Positions 43,321-52,282 of a DNA stretch of 64,000 nucleotides are shown in pieces; the first letter of the stretch is position 1, and each line of letters begins with the position of its first letter. Position numbers and translations under genes: made by a program. A model generated the notes under the pieces. That model had not been told where the DNA came from and did no database searches. It saw nothing but the letters and a program-made list of their open reading frames with translations. Source of the stretch: Streptomyces sp. CMB-StM0423 (GTDB lineage: Bacteria; Actinomycetota; Actinomycetes; Streptomycetales; Streptomycetaceae); assembly GCF_002847285.1 (NCBI RefSeq), contig NZ_CP025407.1:4868501-4932500 (forward strand), read 5' to 3'.

Positions 43321-44724
43321 TCAGCCCAGGGTGAGGGTGGGTGGGGAGGGGTTGGTGGTGGTCCAGGTGCCGTTGAAGCCGAAGGTGACCGAGCCGCCGT
43401 CCGGGACGTTGCCGTTGTAGGGGGCGTTCGTGCAGGTCACCCTCGTGCCGGTCTGCTGGCACGTGGCGTTCCAGGCGCTGGTCACCCGCTGGCCCGCCGC
43501 GTAGTCCCAGGTGACCGACCAGCCGGACAGCGAGTCGCCGTCGCAGCTCAACGTCACCGCGGCGGTGAAGCCGCCGTTCCACTGCTGGGGTACGGCGTAG
43601 CTCGCGCTGCAGCCGTCACCGGGGCCGGGTCCCGGGCCTGGGCCCGGGTCGCCGCCGAGGGCTTCAGCCACCGCGTTGTACGCCTGCTTCGGCTGGTAGC
43701 TGTCGTTCCAGAGGGTCGCCGAGCCCTCGCCGTTGAAGACGCCGGGAACCCAGGAGTACTTGTCCGGGAAGCCCCACACCGTGACGCCCTTGCAGCGGGT
43801 GACCGCCAGGCAGGCGTCGATGACGTTCGTGTAGTACTGCGACTGGGTGGCCTCCTTCTGCGCGCTGACGGGGAGCTGCATCCGTACGTCCAGCTCCGTG
43901 ATCGCCACGTCGACGCCCAGGTCCGCGAAGCGCTGCATGTTCTGCCGCAGGTCGCTCGGGAAGCCGTACTGGATCGCCAGGTGGCCCTGGATGCCGACGC
44001 AGTCGATCGGTACGCCCTGGGCCTTCAGGTCGCGTACGAGGTTGTACATCGCGGTGCTCTTCGCGTTGACGCCCTCGATGTTGTAGTCGTTGATGCACAG
44101 CTTCGCGCCCGGGTCCGCCGCCTTCGCGGCGCGCAGCGCGTGGGCGACGTAGTCGCGGCCCATGGCGTTGTAGAAGGGGCTGGTGCGGAACGTGCCGTCC
44201 TCGTTGAACGGCTCGTTGACGACGTCCCAGGCGTCGATCTCGCCCGCGTAGTGCCGGGCGACCTGCGTGACGTGGTTCTCCATCACCGTACGGACCTCGC
44301 CGCTCGGCAGCCCCGGGACCCAGCCGGGGAGCTGGCTGTGCCAGACGAGGGTGTGGCCGCGTACGGACTGGCCGTTCTGCTGCGCGAAGTCGACGACCCG
44401 GTCGCCCGGGGCGTAGTTGAACTGGCCGCGGGACGGCTGCACGGTGTCCCACTTCATCTCGTTCTCCGCCGTGACCTGGCCGAACTCGCTGCCCAGGATC
44501 CCGGTGTACTGGGTGTCGGAGAAGTGCGACGTCGCGCCGGCGGAGCCGATGAACTTGCCGTGCGCCTGCGCGAGCTGGTTGAGCGAGGCGGCGGCCGCCG
44601 CGGGCGGGCCGGCTTCGGCGGGGGCGGATGCCTGTGCGGGGGCGGCGGTGCCGAGGCCGTACAGGCAGAGGGCGCCGGCGAGCGCGGCCAGCAGGGCCCT
44701 GGGCCTGCTGCGGAGTCTTCGCAT
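43321..44724 (-). CDS. Secreted endo-1,4-beta-xylanase, GH10 with CBM2
   Basis: A 467-residue secreted enzyme that hydrolyses internal xylan bonds. Order: signal peptide to about residue 33 (MRRLRSRPRALLAALAGALCLYGLGTAAPAQA); GH10 barrel with the acid/base Glu in DAWDVVNEPFNEDG and the nucleophile Glu in VAITELDVR; a Gly-Pro linker (DPGPGPGPGPGD); and a C-terminal family 2 cellulose-binding module (CSASYAVPQQWNGGFTAAV ... WNATCQQTG) with conserved Trp and Cys. The ATG at 44724 follows GAAGGGGAAC. CGAAA-type repeats upstream suggest the usual substrate-induced control of streptomycete xylanase genes. Confidence 0.95.
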   Translation of the reverse strand: MRRLRSRPRALLAALAGALCLYGLGTAAPAQASAPAEAGPPAAAAASLNQLAQAHGKFIGSAGATSHFSDTQYTGILGSEFGQVTAENEMKWDTVQPSRGQFNYAPGDRVVDFAQQNGQSVRGHTLVWHSQLPGWVPGLPSGEVRTVMENHVTQVARHYAGEIDAWDVVNEPFNEDGTFRTSPFYNAMGRDYVAHALRAAKAADPGAKLCINDYNIEGVNAKSTAMYNLVRDLKAQGVPIDCVGIQGHLAIQYGFPSDLRQNMQRFADLGVDVAITELDVRMQLPVSAQKEATQSQYYTNVIDACLAVTRCKGVTVWGFPDKYSWVPGVFNGEGSATLWNDSYQPKQAYNAVAEALGGDPGPGPGPGPGDGCSASYAVPQQWNGGFTAAVTLSCDGDSLSGWSVTWDYAAGQRVTSAWNATCQQTGTRVTCTNAPYNGNVPDGGSVTFGFNGTWTTTNPSPPTLTLG

Positions 44725-44810
44725 GTTCCCCTTCTTCCCCCGCGGGCGGGCGCGGGCGGTGGTGGAGTGGGTGGCGCCGGATCCGTGCGTGCGGGTGGTG
44801 GGGCTGGGAT

Positions 44811-44858
44811 CGAAACCTTCGGATCGAAACATTCGGGACTGGTTTCGAATCTTTCTGG
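44811..44858 (-). promoter_or_regulatory. CGAAA-type operator cluster upstream of the xylanase gene
   Basis: CGAAACCTTCG (44811-44821) and CGAAACATTCG (44825-44835) each differ by one base from a CGAAANTTTCG palindrome that, as far as I recall, has been described upstream of streptomycete xylanase genes. GGTTTCGAATC (44841-44851) adds a third CGAAA half-site. They lie 90-130 bases upstream of the xylanase start. Confidence 0.5.
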
Positions 44859-44932
44859 GGTCGGACGTTAGAGGCGCGAGTGGGGCACGTCAATACGCGC
44901 GACGGGGTGGGGGTGTCCGGCACGCTGGGGCC

Positions 44933-47900
44933 ATGGATACGGAGACGGGCGCGGACGCGGGTACGGACGCCGGGGTGGATGTCGTGGCGCTGGAGCGCCG
45001 GCTGCGGGACGCCGTCCGCGGCGAGGTGGGGTTCGGGACCCGGGACCGGGCCCTGGTCACCATGGACGCCTCCAACTACCGGAGCGTCCCCCTCGGCGTC
45101 GTCGCCCCCCGCGACGCCGACGACGTCGCCGCTGCGCTCGCCGTGTGCCGCGAGTACGGCGCGCCTGTCGTCGCGCGCGGCGGCGGTACGTCCATCGCGG
45201 GCAACGCCGTGGGCGCCGGCGTCGTCCTCGACTTCACCCGGCACCTGAACCGGCTCGTCGACCTCGACCCCGGGGCGCGCACCGCCGTCGTGCAGCCCGG
45301 GCTCGTGCTCGACCGGCTGCGCGGCGCGGCGGCGCCGCACGGGCTGACCTTCGGGCCCGATCCGTCGACGCACAGCCGGTGCACGATCGGCGGGATGGTC
45401 GGCAACAACTCCTGCGGCTCGCACAGCGTCGCGTGGGGGACGACCGCGGACAACGTACGGGCGCTGGACGTGGTGACGTACCGCGGGCGGGCGGTGCGGC
45501 TGGAGCGGGACCTGGGGGTGCTGCCGGGGCTGCGGGAGTTCGTCGACGGGCATCTGGCGACGCTGCGGACGGGCGGGCGCGGGGTGGGGCGCGCCACCGG
45601 CCATCCGGGCGGTCGTGCGGGCGGGCAGGCGCCCGGGCATGCGGGTGGCGTACGGGAAGGAGGCCGCGCCCCCGCCGCGGACGCCGGCGCTCCCGCCCCG
45701 TACCCCCGCGACCTCCCCGGCTGGCCCGACCTCCCCCGCCGCATCTCCGGCTACGCCCTCGACGCCCTCCTCCCCGAACGCGGCGGCGACCTCGCCCGCG
45801 CCTTCACCGGCAGCGAAGGCACCCTCGCCGTCCTCACCCAGGCCACCGTCCGCCTCGTCGAGGCGCCCCCCGCCCGCGCCCTCGCCGTCCTCGGCTACGC
45901 CGACGAGTCCGCCGCCGCAGAAGCCGCCGCCGGACTGCTGCCGCTGCGCCCCCTGACCGTCGAGGGCATGGCCGCCGACCTCGTGCCCGACGCGCACGCG
46001 CTGCCCCGCGGCGGCGCCTGGCTGTTCGTCGAGACCGGCGGCGACACCCCCGCCGCCGCGCGGGCCGCCGCCGAGGAGGTGTGCCGCGCCGCCGACGCCG
46101 TCGACCACACCGTCGTCGCGGAGCCCGCCGAGCAGCGCGCCCTGTGGCGTATCCGCGAGGACGCCTCCGGCACCGCCACCCGCATGCCCGACGGCAGCGA
46201 GGCGTGGCCCGGCTGGGAGGACTGCGCGGTGCCGCCCGCGCGGCTCGGGGAGTATCTGCGCGAGTTCCGCGCGCTGCTCGCCGCGCACGGGCTGCGCGGG
46301 CTGCCGTACGGGCACTTCGGCGACGGCTGCATCCACGTCCGGATCGACTTCGACCTGCTGACCGCGCCCGGCATCGGCCGCTTCCGGGAGTTCTCGGGGG
46401 AGCTGGCGGACCTCGTCGTCGCCCACGGCGGCTCGCTGTCCGGGGAGCACGGCGACGGACGGGCGCGTTCCGAGCTGCTGCCCGCGATGTACGGGGACGA
46501 ACTCGTCGGTCTCTTCGGCGGCTTCAAGGACCTCTGGGACCCCGACGGCGCCCTCAACCCCGGCGTGATCGCCCGCCCCGCCCCCCTCGACGCCGACCTG
46601 CGCTTCGCGCCGCTGCCGCGGGTGCCGGTGCCGGTGGCGTTCGGCTATCCGCACGACGGTCCCGAGGGCGGCGACTTCGCCGCGGCGGTGCGGCGGTGCG
46701 TCGGGGTCGCCAAGTGCCGGAACCCGGCGGGGAGTCCGGGGGTGATGTGCCCGTCGTACCGGGCCACGGGCGAGGAACGGCACTCCACGCGCGGGCGCGC
46801 GCGCCTGCTGCACGAGATGCTGGCCGGGGAGGTCATCACCGACGGCTGGCGCTCGGAGGAGGTGCGCGAGGCGCTCGACCTGTGCCTGTCGTGCAAGGGG
46901 TGCCGCAGCGACTGCCCGGTGGACGTCGACATGGCCACGTACAAGGCCGAGTTCCTGCACCACCACTACGCCGGACGGCGGCGGCCGATGGCCCACTACG
47001 CGATGGGGCGGCTGCCGCAGTGGCTGCGGCTGACGGCGGCGCTGCGGGCGGCGGGCGTGGCGAACGCGCTGGCCGCGGTGGGCCCGCTGGCGGCGGTGGC
47101 GAAGCGGGCGGCGGGGCTTGCGGGGGAGCGGGCGATCCCGCCGATCGCGCGGGTGCCGCTGACGCGGTCGCTGCGGCGGGGCGCCGACGCGGATCCGGAC
47201 GTGCTGCTGTGGCCGGACACGTTCACGAACTACCTGTCGCCGGAGGCGGGTACGGCGGCGGTCCGGGTGCTGCGGGCGGCGGGCCTGCGGGTGGGGCTGC
47301 CGCGGGAGGCGGGGAAGGTGTGCTGCGGGCTGACGTATGTCTCCACGGGCCAACTGGACCTGGCCCGCGAGGCGATGCGGCGCACGCTGGACGCGCTGGA
47401 GCCGGCGGACGGCGGCGGCGACGAGACGGGCGCGGCAGGCCCGCCCCTCGTCGTACTCGAACCGCCCTGCGCCGCCGCGCTCAAGACCGACCTCGTGGAG
47501 CTGCTGCCCGACGACGAACGCGCCCCGCGCCTCGCCGCCCGCGTCCGCACCCTCGCCGAGGCCCTCGAAACCGCCGCCCCCGACTGGACCCCGCCCCGCC
47601 TCGACCGCCCGGTCACCGGCCAGACGCACTGCCACCAGCACGCCGTCCTCGGCGACGGCGCCGAGCGCCGGCTGATGGCGAAGGCGGGTCTGGAGGGGCA
47701 ACTCGCCTCCGGCTGCTGCGGCCTGGCGGGCAACTTCGGCTTCGAGCGCGGCCACTACGAGGTCTCCGCCGCCTGCGCGGAAGACCAGCTCCTCCCGGCC
47801 GTACGCAACGCCCCGGAAGACGCGGCGGTCGTCGCGGACGGCTACTCCTGCCGCACCCAACTCGCCCAGCTCGCCGGCATCCGCGCCCGCCACCTGGCGG

Positions 47901-47953
47901 AACTCCTCGCGGAGGGCCTGCCGGAGGAGGGCGGGCGGGGCGGACAAGGCTGA
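44933..47953 (+). CDS. FAD- and Fe-S-binding oxidoreductase (GlcD/GlpC fusion, D-lactate-dehydrogenase-like)
   Basis: A 1006-residue fused flavoprotein. The N-terminal half is an FAD_binding_4/GlcD-type oxidase (VARGGGTSIAGNAVGAGVVLDF, GMVGNNSCGSHSVAWGTTADNV, GYALDALLPERGGDLARAFTGSEGTLAVLT), with the C-terminal oxidase domain ending SGEHGDGRARSELL. A ferredoxin-like segment follows (CLSCKGCRSDCPVD), then two CCG domains (KVCCGLTYVSTG; GCCGLAGNFGFE). This layout fits a membrane-associated D-2-hydroxyacid dehydrogenase that passes electrons to the quinone pool. The substrate is unknown. The ATG at 44933 is chosen because the frame upstream overlaps the xylanase gene. It may use a leaderless start. 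Confidence 0.88.
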   Translation: MDTETGADAGTDAGVDVVALERRLRDAVRGEVGFGTRDRALVTMDASNYRSVPLGVVAPRDADDVAAALAVCREYGAPVVARGGGTSIAGNAVGAGVVLDFTRHLNRLVDLDPGARTAVVQPGLVLDRLRGAAAPHGLTFGPDPSTHSRCTIGGMVGNNSCGSHSVAWGTTADNVRALDVVTYRGRAVRLERDLGVLPGLREFVDGHLATLRTGGRGVGRATGHPGGRAGGQAPGHAGGVREGGRAPAADAGAPAPYPRDLPGWPDLPRRISGYALDALLPERGGDLARAFTGSEGTLAVLTQATVRLVEAPPARALAVLGYADESAAAEAAAGLLPLRPLTVEGMAADLVPDAHALPRGGAWLFVETGGDTPAAARAAAEEVCRAADAVDHTVVAEPAEQRALWRIREDASGTATRMPDGSEAWPGWEDCAVPPARLGEYLREFRALLAAHGLRGLPYGHFGDGCIHVRIDFDLLTAPGIGRFREFSGELADLVVAHGGSLSGEHGDGRARSELLPAMYGDELVGLFGGFKDLWDPDGALNPGVIARPAPLDADLRFAPLPRVPVPVAFGYPHDGPEGGDFAAAVRRCVGVAKCRNPAGSPGVMCPSYRATGEERHSTRGRARLLHEMLAGEVITDGWRSEEVREALDLCLSCKGCRSDCPVDVDMATYKAEFLHHHYAGRRRPMAHYAMGRLPQWLRLTAALRAAGVANALAAVGPLAAVAKRAAGLAGERAIPPIARVPLTRSLRRGADADPDVLLWPDTFTNYLSPEAGTAAVRVLRAAGLRVGLPREAGKVCCGLTYVSTGQLDLAREAMRRTLDALEPADGGGDETGAAGPPLVVLEPPCAAALKTDLVELLPDDERAPRLAARVRTLAEALETAAPDWTPPRLDRPVTGQTHCHQHAVLGDGAERRLMAKAGLEGQLASGCCGLAGNFGFERGHYEVSAACAEDQLLPAVRNAPEDAAVVADGYSCRTQLAQLAGIRARHLAELLAEGLPEEGGRGGQG

Positions 47954-48041
47954 CGCACACCGGCCGAATCCGGCAAGCACGCTTGCTTGTTTTCCGGTCC
48001 GCTGCCACCCTACTGCGCAGTAGTCACGAGGGGAGCGCAGC

Positions 48042-48878
48042 ATGGCGGGCCCGGAGATCATCACCCTGATCGACGACCTCCGCGACGAGAGCGCCGAGTT
48101 GGACGCCCTCGTTGCCGGGCTGCCGCCCGGGCGGTGGGCGCTCGGCACCCCCGCCGCCGGGTGGACCGTCGCGCACCAGATCGCCCACCTCGCCTGGACC
48201 GATCGCGCCGCGCTCGCCGCCGCCCGCGATCCCGACGAGTTCCGGGCGATGCTGACGCACGCCCGGGAGGCGCCGTTCGGCTTCGTCGACGAGGGTGCCG
48301 AGCGGGGTGCCGCGCAGCCGCCGGAGGTGCTGCTGGACGAATGGCGGCGGGGGCGGGAGGAGCTGCGGCGGGTGCTGCCGGCGCTGCCGGCGGGGGTGCG
48401 GATGCCGTGGTTCGGGCCGCCGATGAGCGTCGGGGGCGTCGCCTCGGGGCGGTTGATGGAGACCTGGGCCCACGGGCAGGACGTCGCCGACGCGCTCGGC
48501 GTACGGCGTGCGCCCACCGCCCGGCTGCGGCACGTGGCCCGTATCGGGGTACGGACGCGGGACTTCGCGTACGCCGTGCACCGGCTCGCGCCGCCCGCAG
48601 GGGAGTTCCGCGTCGAGCTGACCGCGCCCGGCGGCGGCGAGGTGTGGGCGTACGGGCCCGAGGACGCCGCCGAGCGCGTCACCGGGCCCGCGCTCGACTT
48701 CTGCCTGCTGGCCACCCAGCGCGTGCATCGCGCCGACACCGCGCTCGTCGCCGAGGGCGCGGAGGCGGAGCGCTGGCTGGGCATCGCCCAGGCGTTCGCG
48801 GGCCCGCCGGGCGCCGGGCGGGACCCGGCACCGGACGGCGCGGCCCGTACCGGCGCCGCTCCCGGGGAGTGCCCGTGA
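48042..48878 (+). CDS. TIGR03084 family DinB-like metal-binding protein
   Basis: A 278-residue protein of the TIGR03084 / mycothiol-dependent maleylpyruvate isomerase-like superfamily. The DinB four-helix metal site is visible as TVAHQIAHLAWTD (His) and METWAHGQDVADALG (His, Asp). The N-terminus (ITLIDDLRDESAELDALVAGLP) is typical. GTG start of the next gene overlaps its stop by 4 bases, so it is translationally coupled to AtuA. In actinomycetes this family often accompanies acyl-CoA degradation genes; a thiol-dependent isomerase or detoxification role is an inference. Confidence 0.87.
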   Translation: MAGPEIITLIDDLRDESAELDALVAGLPPGRWALGTPAAGWTVAHQIAHLAWTDRAALAAARDPDEFRAMLTHAREAPFGFVDEGAERGAAQPPEVLLDEWRRGREELRRVLPALPAGVRMPWFGPPMSVGGVASGRLMETWAHGQDVADALGVRRAPTARLRHVARIGVRTRDFAYAVHRLAPPAGEFRVELTAPGGGEVWAYGPEDAAERVTGPALDFCLLATQRVHRADTALVAEGAEAERWLGIAQAFAGPPGAGRDPAPDGAARTGAAPGECP

Positions 48879-50593
48879 CCCTCCGTATCGGCAACGCCTC
48901 CGGCTTCTACGGCGACCGCTTCGCCGCCGTCCGCGAGATGCTCACCGGCGGCGGACTCGACGTCCTCACCGGCGACTACCTCGCCGAGCTGACCATGCTC
49001 ATCCTCGCCCGCGACCGCCTCAAGGACCCCGGCGCCGGCTACGCCAGGACCTTCCTCCGCCAGCTCGAAGACGGCCTCGGCCTGGCCCGCGACCGCGGCG
49101 TCGCGCTCGTCGTCAACGCCGGCGGCCTCAACCCCGCGGGGCTCGCCGCCGCCGTCCGCGAGCTGGCCGAGCGCGTCGGCGTGCCGGCCCGCGTCGCGCA
49201 CGTCGAGGGCGACGACCTCACCGCCCGCGGCACGTGGCCCGGCGCCCTCGCCGCCCACGCCTACCTCGGCGGCGCCGGCATCGCCGCCTGCCTGCGCGCG
49301 GGCGCCGACGTCGTCGTCACCGGCCGCGTTACCGACGCCGCGCTCGTCACGGGCGCCGCCCAGGCCCACTACGGCTGGACCCCGGCCACCGCCGACGACC
49401 CCGCCGCCACCGACGACCCCGCCGACGACCCCGCCCTCCACGCCCTCGCCGGCGCCGTCGTCGCCGGCCATGTGCTGGAGTGCGGCACCCAGGCCACCGG
49501 CGGCAACTACGCCTTCTTCACCGAACACGACGTCCGCCACCCCGGCTTCCCCCTCGCCGAGATCGAGCCCGACGGCAGCGCCGTCATCACCAAGCACCCC
49601 GGCACCGGCGGCGCCGTCACCGTCGAAACCGTCACCGCCCAGCTCCTCTACGAGACCGCGGGCCCCCGCTACGCCGGACCCGACGTCACCGCCCGCCTCG
49701 ACTCCGTACGCCTCGCCCCGGACGGACCCGACCGCGTCCGCATCACCGGCGTACGCGGTGAGCCGCCGCCGCCCGACGTCAAGGTCGGCCTCTCCCGCCT
49801 CGGCGGCCACCGCAACGAGGTCGTCTTCGTCCTCACCGGGCTCGACATCGACGCCAAGGCCGCCCTCGTACGCGACCAGATGGCCCCCGTCCTCAAGCGC
49901 GTCGCCGACGTCCGCTGGACCCTCGCCCGCACCGACCGCCCCGACGCCGGCGTGCAGGAGGAGGCGTCCGCCCTGCTCCGCCTCGCCGTCCGGGACCCCG
50001 ACGAGGCCGCCGTCGGCCGCGCCGTCAGCGGCGCCGCCGTCGAACTGGCCCTCGCCAGCATCCCCGGTTTCCACGTCACCGCCCCGCCCGGCAGGGCGCA
50101 GCCGTACGGCGTCTTCGAGGCCGCGTACGTCCCCGCCGCCGGCGTCCCCCACACCGCCGTGCTCCCCGACGGCACCCGCGTCCCCGTCGCCCCGCCGCCG
50201 CGCACCCGGGCGCTGGAGCCCGTACCGGAACCGCCGCTGCCGCCGCCCCCGCCGCCGGGACCGACCCGCCGCGCCCCGCTGGGCACCGTGGCCGGCGCGC
50301 GCAGCGGCGACAAGGGCGGCAGCGCCAACCTCGGCGTCTGGGCCCGGTCCGGCGCCGCCTGGCCGTGGCTGGCGCACACCCTCACCGTCGACCGCTTCCG
50401 CGAACTCCTCCCGGAGACCGCCCCCTTCCCCGTCGTACGCCACGTCCTGCCGCACCTCCGTGCGCTCAACTTCACCGTCGAAGGACTCCTCGGCGAAGGC
50501 GTCGCCTCCCAGGCCCGCTTCGACCCGCAGGCCAAGGCGCTCGGCGAGTGGCTGCGCGCCCGGCACGCCGACATCCCCGAGGAGCTGCTGTGA
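48875..50593 (+). CDS. atuA: AtuA-family acyclic terpene utilisation protein
   Basis: A 572-residue protein of the AtuA/DUF1446 family. The N-terminal domain opens RIGNASGFYGDRFAAVREMLTGGGLDVLTGDYLAELTM, diagnostic for the family, and continues with VVTGRVTDAALVTG and HVLECGTQATGGNY. The C-terminal domain begins GTVAGARSGDKGGSANLGVWARS, the conserved AtuA C-terminal fold. In Pseudomonas, AtuA is needed for growth on citronellol and geraniol together with geranyl-CoA carboxylase; its exact reaction is not settled. It is coupled to both neighbours by 4-base overlaps (GTGA), and the next two genes encode a carboxylase. Confidence 0.9.
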   Translation: MTLRIGNASGFYGDRFAAVREMLTGGGLDVLTGDYLAELTMLILARDRLKDPGAGYARTFLRQLEDGLGLARDRGVALVVNAGGLNPAGLAAAVRELAERVGVPARVAHVEGDDLTARGTWPGALAAHAYLGGAGIAACLRAGADVVVTGRVTDAALVTGAAQAHYGWTPATADDPAATDDPADDPALHALAGAVVAGHVLECGTQATGGNYAFFTEHDVRHPGFPLAEIEPDGSAVITKHPGTGGAVTVETVTAQLLYETAGPRYAGPDVTARLDSVRLAPDGPDRVRITGVRGEPPPPDVKVGLSRLGGHRNEVVFVLTGLDIDAKAALVRDQMAPVLKRVADVRWTLARTDRPDAGVQEEASALLRLAVRDPDEAAVGRAVSGAAVELALASIPGFHVTAPPGRAQPYGVFEAAYVPAAGVPHTAVLPDGTRVPVAPPPRTRALEPVPEPPLPPPPPPGPTRRAPLGTVAGARSGDKGGSANLGVWARSGAAWPWLAHTLTVDRFRELLPETAPFPVVRHVLPHLRALNFTVEGLLGEGVASQARFDPQAKALGEWLRARHADIPEELL

Positions 50594-52197
50594 CCGTGCT
50601 GGCCTCGTCGCTGGACACCGCGGGCCCCGACTACGCCGCCCACCGCGCGGCGATGCTCGACAAGCTCGCCGCGCTCGGCGAGGAGCACGCCAAGGCGGTG
50701 GCGGGCGGCGGCGAGAAGTACGTCGCCCGGCACCGCGCCCGCGGCAAGCTGCTCGTACGCGAGCGGGTCGAGCTGCTGCTGGACCCCGACACCCCGTTCC
50801 TGGAGCTGAGTCCGCTGGCCGGCTGGGGTTCCGCCTCCCCCGCCTACACGGTCGGCGCCTCGCTCGTCACCGGCATCGGCGTCGTCTCCGGCGTGGAGTG
50901 CCTGATCACGGCCAACGACCCGACCGTACGCGGCGGCGCGTCCAACCCCTGGACGCTGAAGAAGGCGTTCCGCGCCCACGAGATCAGCCTCGCCAACCGG
51001 CTGCCGTCGATCCACCTCGTGGAGTCCGGCGGCGCCGACCTGCCGTCGCAGAAGGAGATCTTCATTCCGGGCGGCGCCCTCTTCAAGTTCCTCACCCGCT
51101 CGTCCGCGGCCGGCATCCCCACGGTCGCCGTCGTCTTCGGCAACTCCACGGCGGGCGGCGCGTACGTGCCGGGCATGAGCGACCACGTGATCATGGTCAA
51201 GGAGCGCGCGAAGGTGTTCCTCGGCGGCCCGCCGCTGGTGAAGATGGCCACCGGCGAGGAGAGCGACGACGAGTCGCTGGGCGGCGCCGACATGCACGCC
51301 CGTACCTCGGGACTCGCCGACTACTTCGCCGTCGACGAGCCGGACGCGCTGCACACCGCACGCCGCGTCGTCGCCCGCCTCGCCTGGCGCAAGGCGCACC
51401 CCGACCCGCCGCCGGCCGCCCCGCCCGCGTACCCGGAGGACGAGCTGCTGGGCATCGTGCCGGGCGACCTGAAGGTCCCCTTCGACCCGCGCGAGGTGAT
51501 CGCGCGGGTGGTGGACGGGTCCGACTTCGACGAGTTCAAGCCGCTGTACGGGACGAGCCTGGCCACCGGCTGGGCGCGGCTGCACGGCTATCCCGTCGGG
51601 ATCCTCGCCAACGCGCGCGGGGTGCTGTTCAGCGAGGAGTCGCAGAAGGCCGCGCAGTTCATCCAGCTCGCCAACCAGCGCGACATCCCGCTGGTCTTCC
51701 TCCACAACACCACCGGCTACATGGTCGGCAAGGACTACGAGCAGGGCGGCATCATCAAGCACGGCGCCCAGATGATCAACGCGGTCTCCAACTCCCGCGT
51801 CCCGCACCTGTCGGTCCTCATGGGGGCCAGCTACGGCGCCGGCCACTACGGCATGTGCGGCCGCGCGTACGACCCCCGGTTCCTCTTCGCCTGGCCGAGC
51901 GCCAAGTCGGCGGTCATGGGGCCGCAGCAGCTCGCGGGCGTGCTGTCGATCGTCGCGCGGGCGTCGGCGGAGGCGAAGGGGATGCCGTACGACGAGGAGG
52001 GCGACGCGGCGCTGCGCGCGATGGTGGAGCAGCAGATCGAGGCGGAGTCGCTGCCGGTGTTCCTGTCGGGGCGGCTGTACGACGACGGGGTCATCGACCC
52101 GCGGGACACCCGGACGGTGCTGGGGATCTGCCTGTCGGCGATCCACACGGCACCGTACGCGGGCGTGCACGACGGGTACGGGGTGTTCCGGCTGTGA
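50590..52197 (+). CDS. Acyl-CoA carboxylase, carboxyltransferase (beta) subunit
   Basis: A 535-residue biotin-dependent carboxyltransferase of the methylcrotonyl/geranyl-CoA carboxylase beta type (AtuC/LiuB-like). Features are ARGKLLVRERVELLLDPDTPFLELSPLAGWG, the oxyanion Gly-rich segments FGNSTAGGAYVPGMSD and LGGADMHARTSGLADYFA, and AFAWPSAK-like MGPQQLAGV in the C-terminal carboxyl-CoA half. It transfers CO2 from carboxybiotin to an acyl-CoA. Geranyl- or methylcrotonyl-CoA is likely given AtuA next door. GTG start overlaps the atuA stop. An 18-bp tandem repeat separates it from the biotin carboxylase gene. Confidence 0.92.
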   Translation: MTVLASSLDTAGPDYAAHRAAMLDKLAALGEEHAKAVAGGGEKYVARHRARGKLLVRERVELLLDPDTPFLELSPLAGWGSASPAYTVGASLVTGIGVVSGVECLITANDPTVRGGASNPWTLKKAFRAHEISLANRLPSIHLVESGGADLPSQKEIFIPGGALFKFLTRSSAAGIPTVAVVFGNSTAGGAYVPGMSDHVIMVKERAKVFLGGPPLVKMATGEESDDESLGGADMHARTSGLADYFAVDEPDALHTARRVVARLAWRKAHPDPPPAAPPAYPEDELLGIVPGDLKVPFDPREVIARVVDGSDFDEFKPLYGTSLATGWARLHGYPVGILANARGVLFSEESQKAAQFIQLANQRDIPLVFLHNTTGYMVGKDYEQGGIIKHGAQMINAVSNSRVPHLSVLMGASYGAGHYGMCGRAYDPRFLFAWPSAKSAVMGPQQLAGVLSIVARASAEAKGMPYDEEGDAALRAMVEQQIEAESLPVFLSGRLYDDGVIDPRDTRTVLGICLSAIHTAPYAGVHDGYGVFRL

Positions 52198-52201
52198 CCG
52201 C

Positions 52202-52273
52202 GCGACCGGCATCCACAGGGCGACCGGCATCCATGGGGCATCTGGCATCCACAGGGCGACCGGCATCCACAGG
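52202..52273 (+). repeat. Four tandem copies of an 18-bp repeat in the accD-accA gap
   Basis: Units of GCGACCGGCATCCACAGG occupy 52202-52219, 52220-52237, 52238-52255 and 52256-52273. Units 1 and 4 are identical; unit 2 has TGGG in place of CAGG at its end, and unit 3 begins GCATCT. The last AGG plus the following GGAG forms the ribosome binding site of the biotin carboxylase gene at 52283. The array starts 4 bases after the preceding stop and fills most of the gap. Confidence 0.9.
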
Positions 52274-52282
52274 GGAGCACCG

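Noticed and set aside
43664..50566. Minus-strand open frame of about 2300 codons opposite the xylanase to AtuA region
   Set aside because: Composition is shadow-like (very Gly/Val/Arg rich), and it is antisense to clearly functional genes; long empty frames are normal at this GC content.
52195..52282. Tandem 18-bp array as a CRISPR-like or coding repeat
   Set aside because: No spacers between units, and the array follows a stop codon; it is a simple intergenic tandem repeat.
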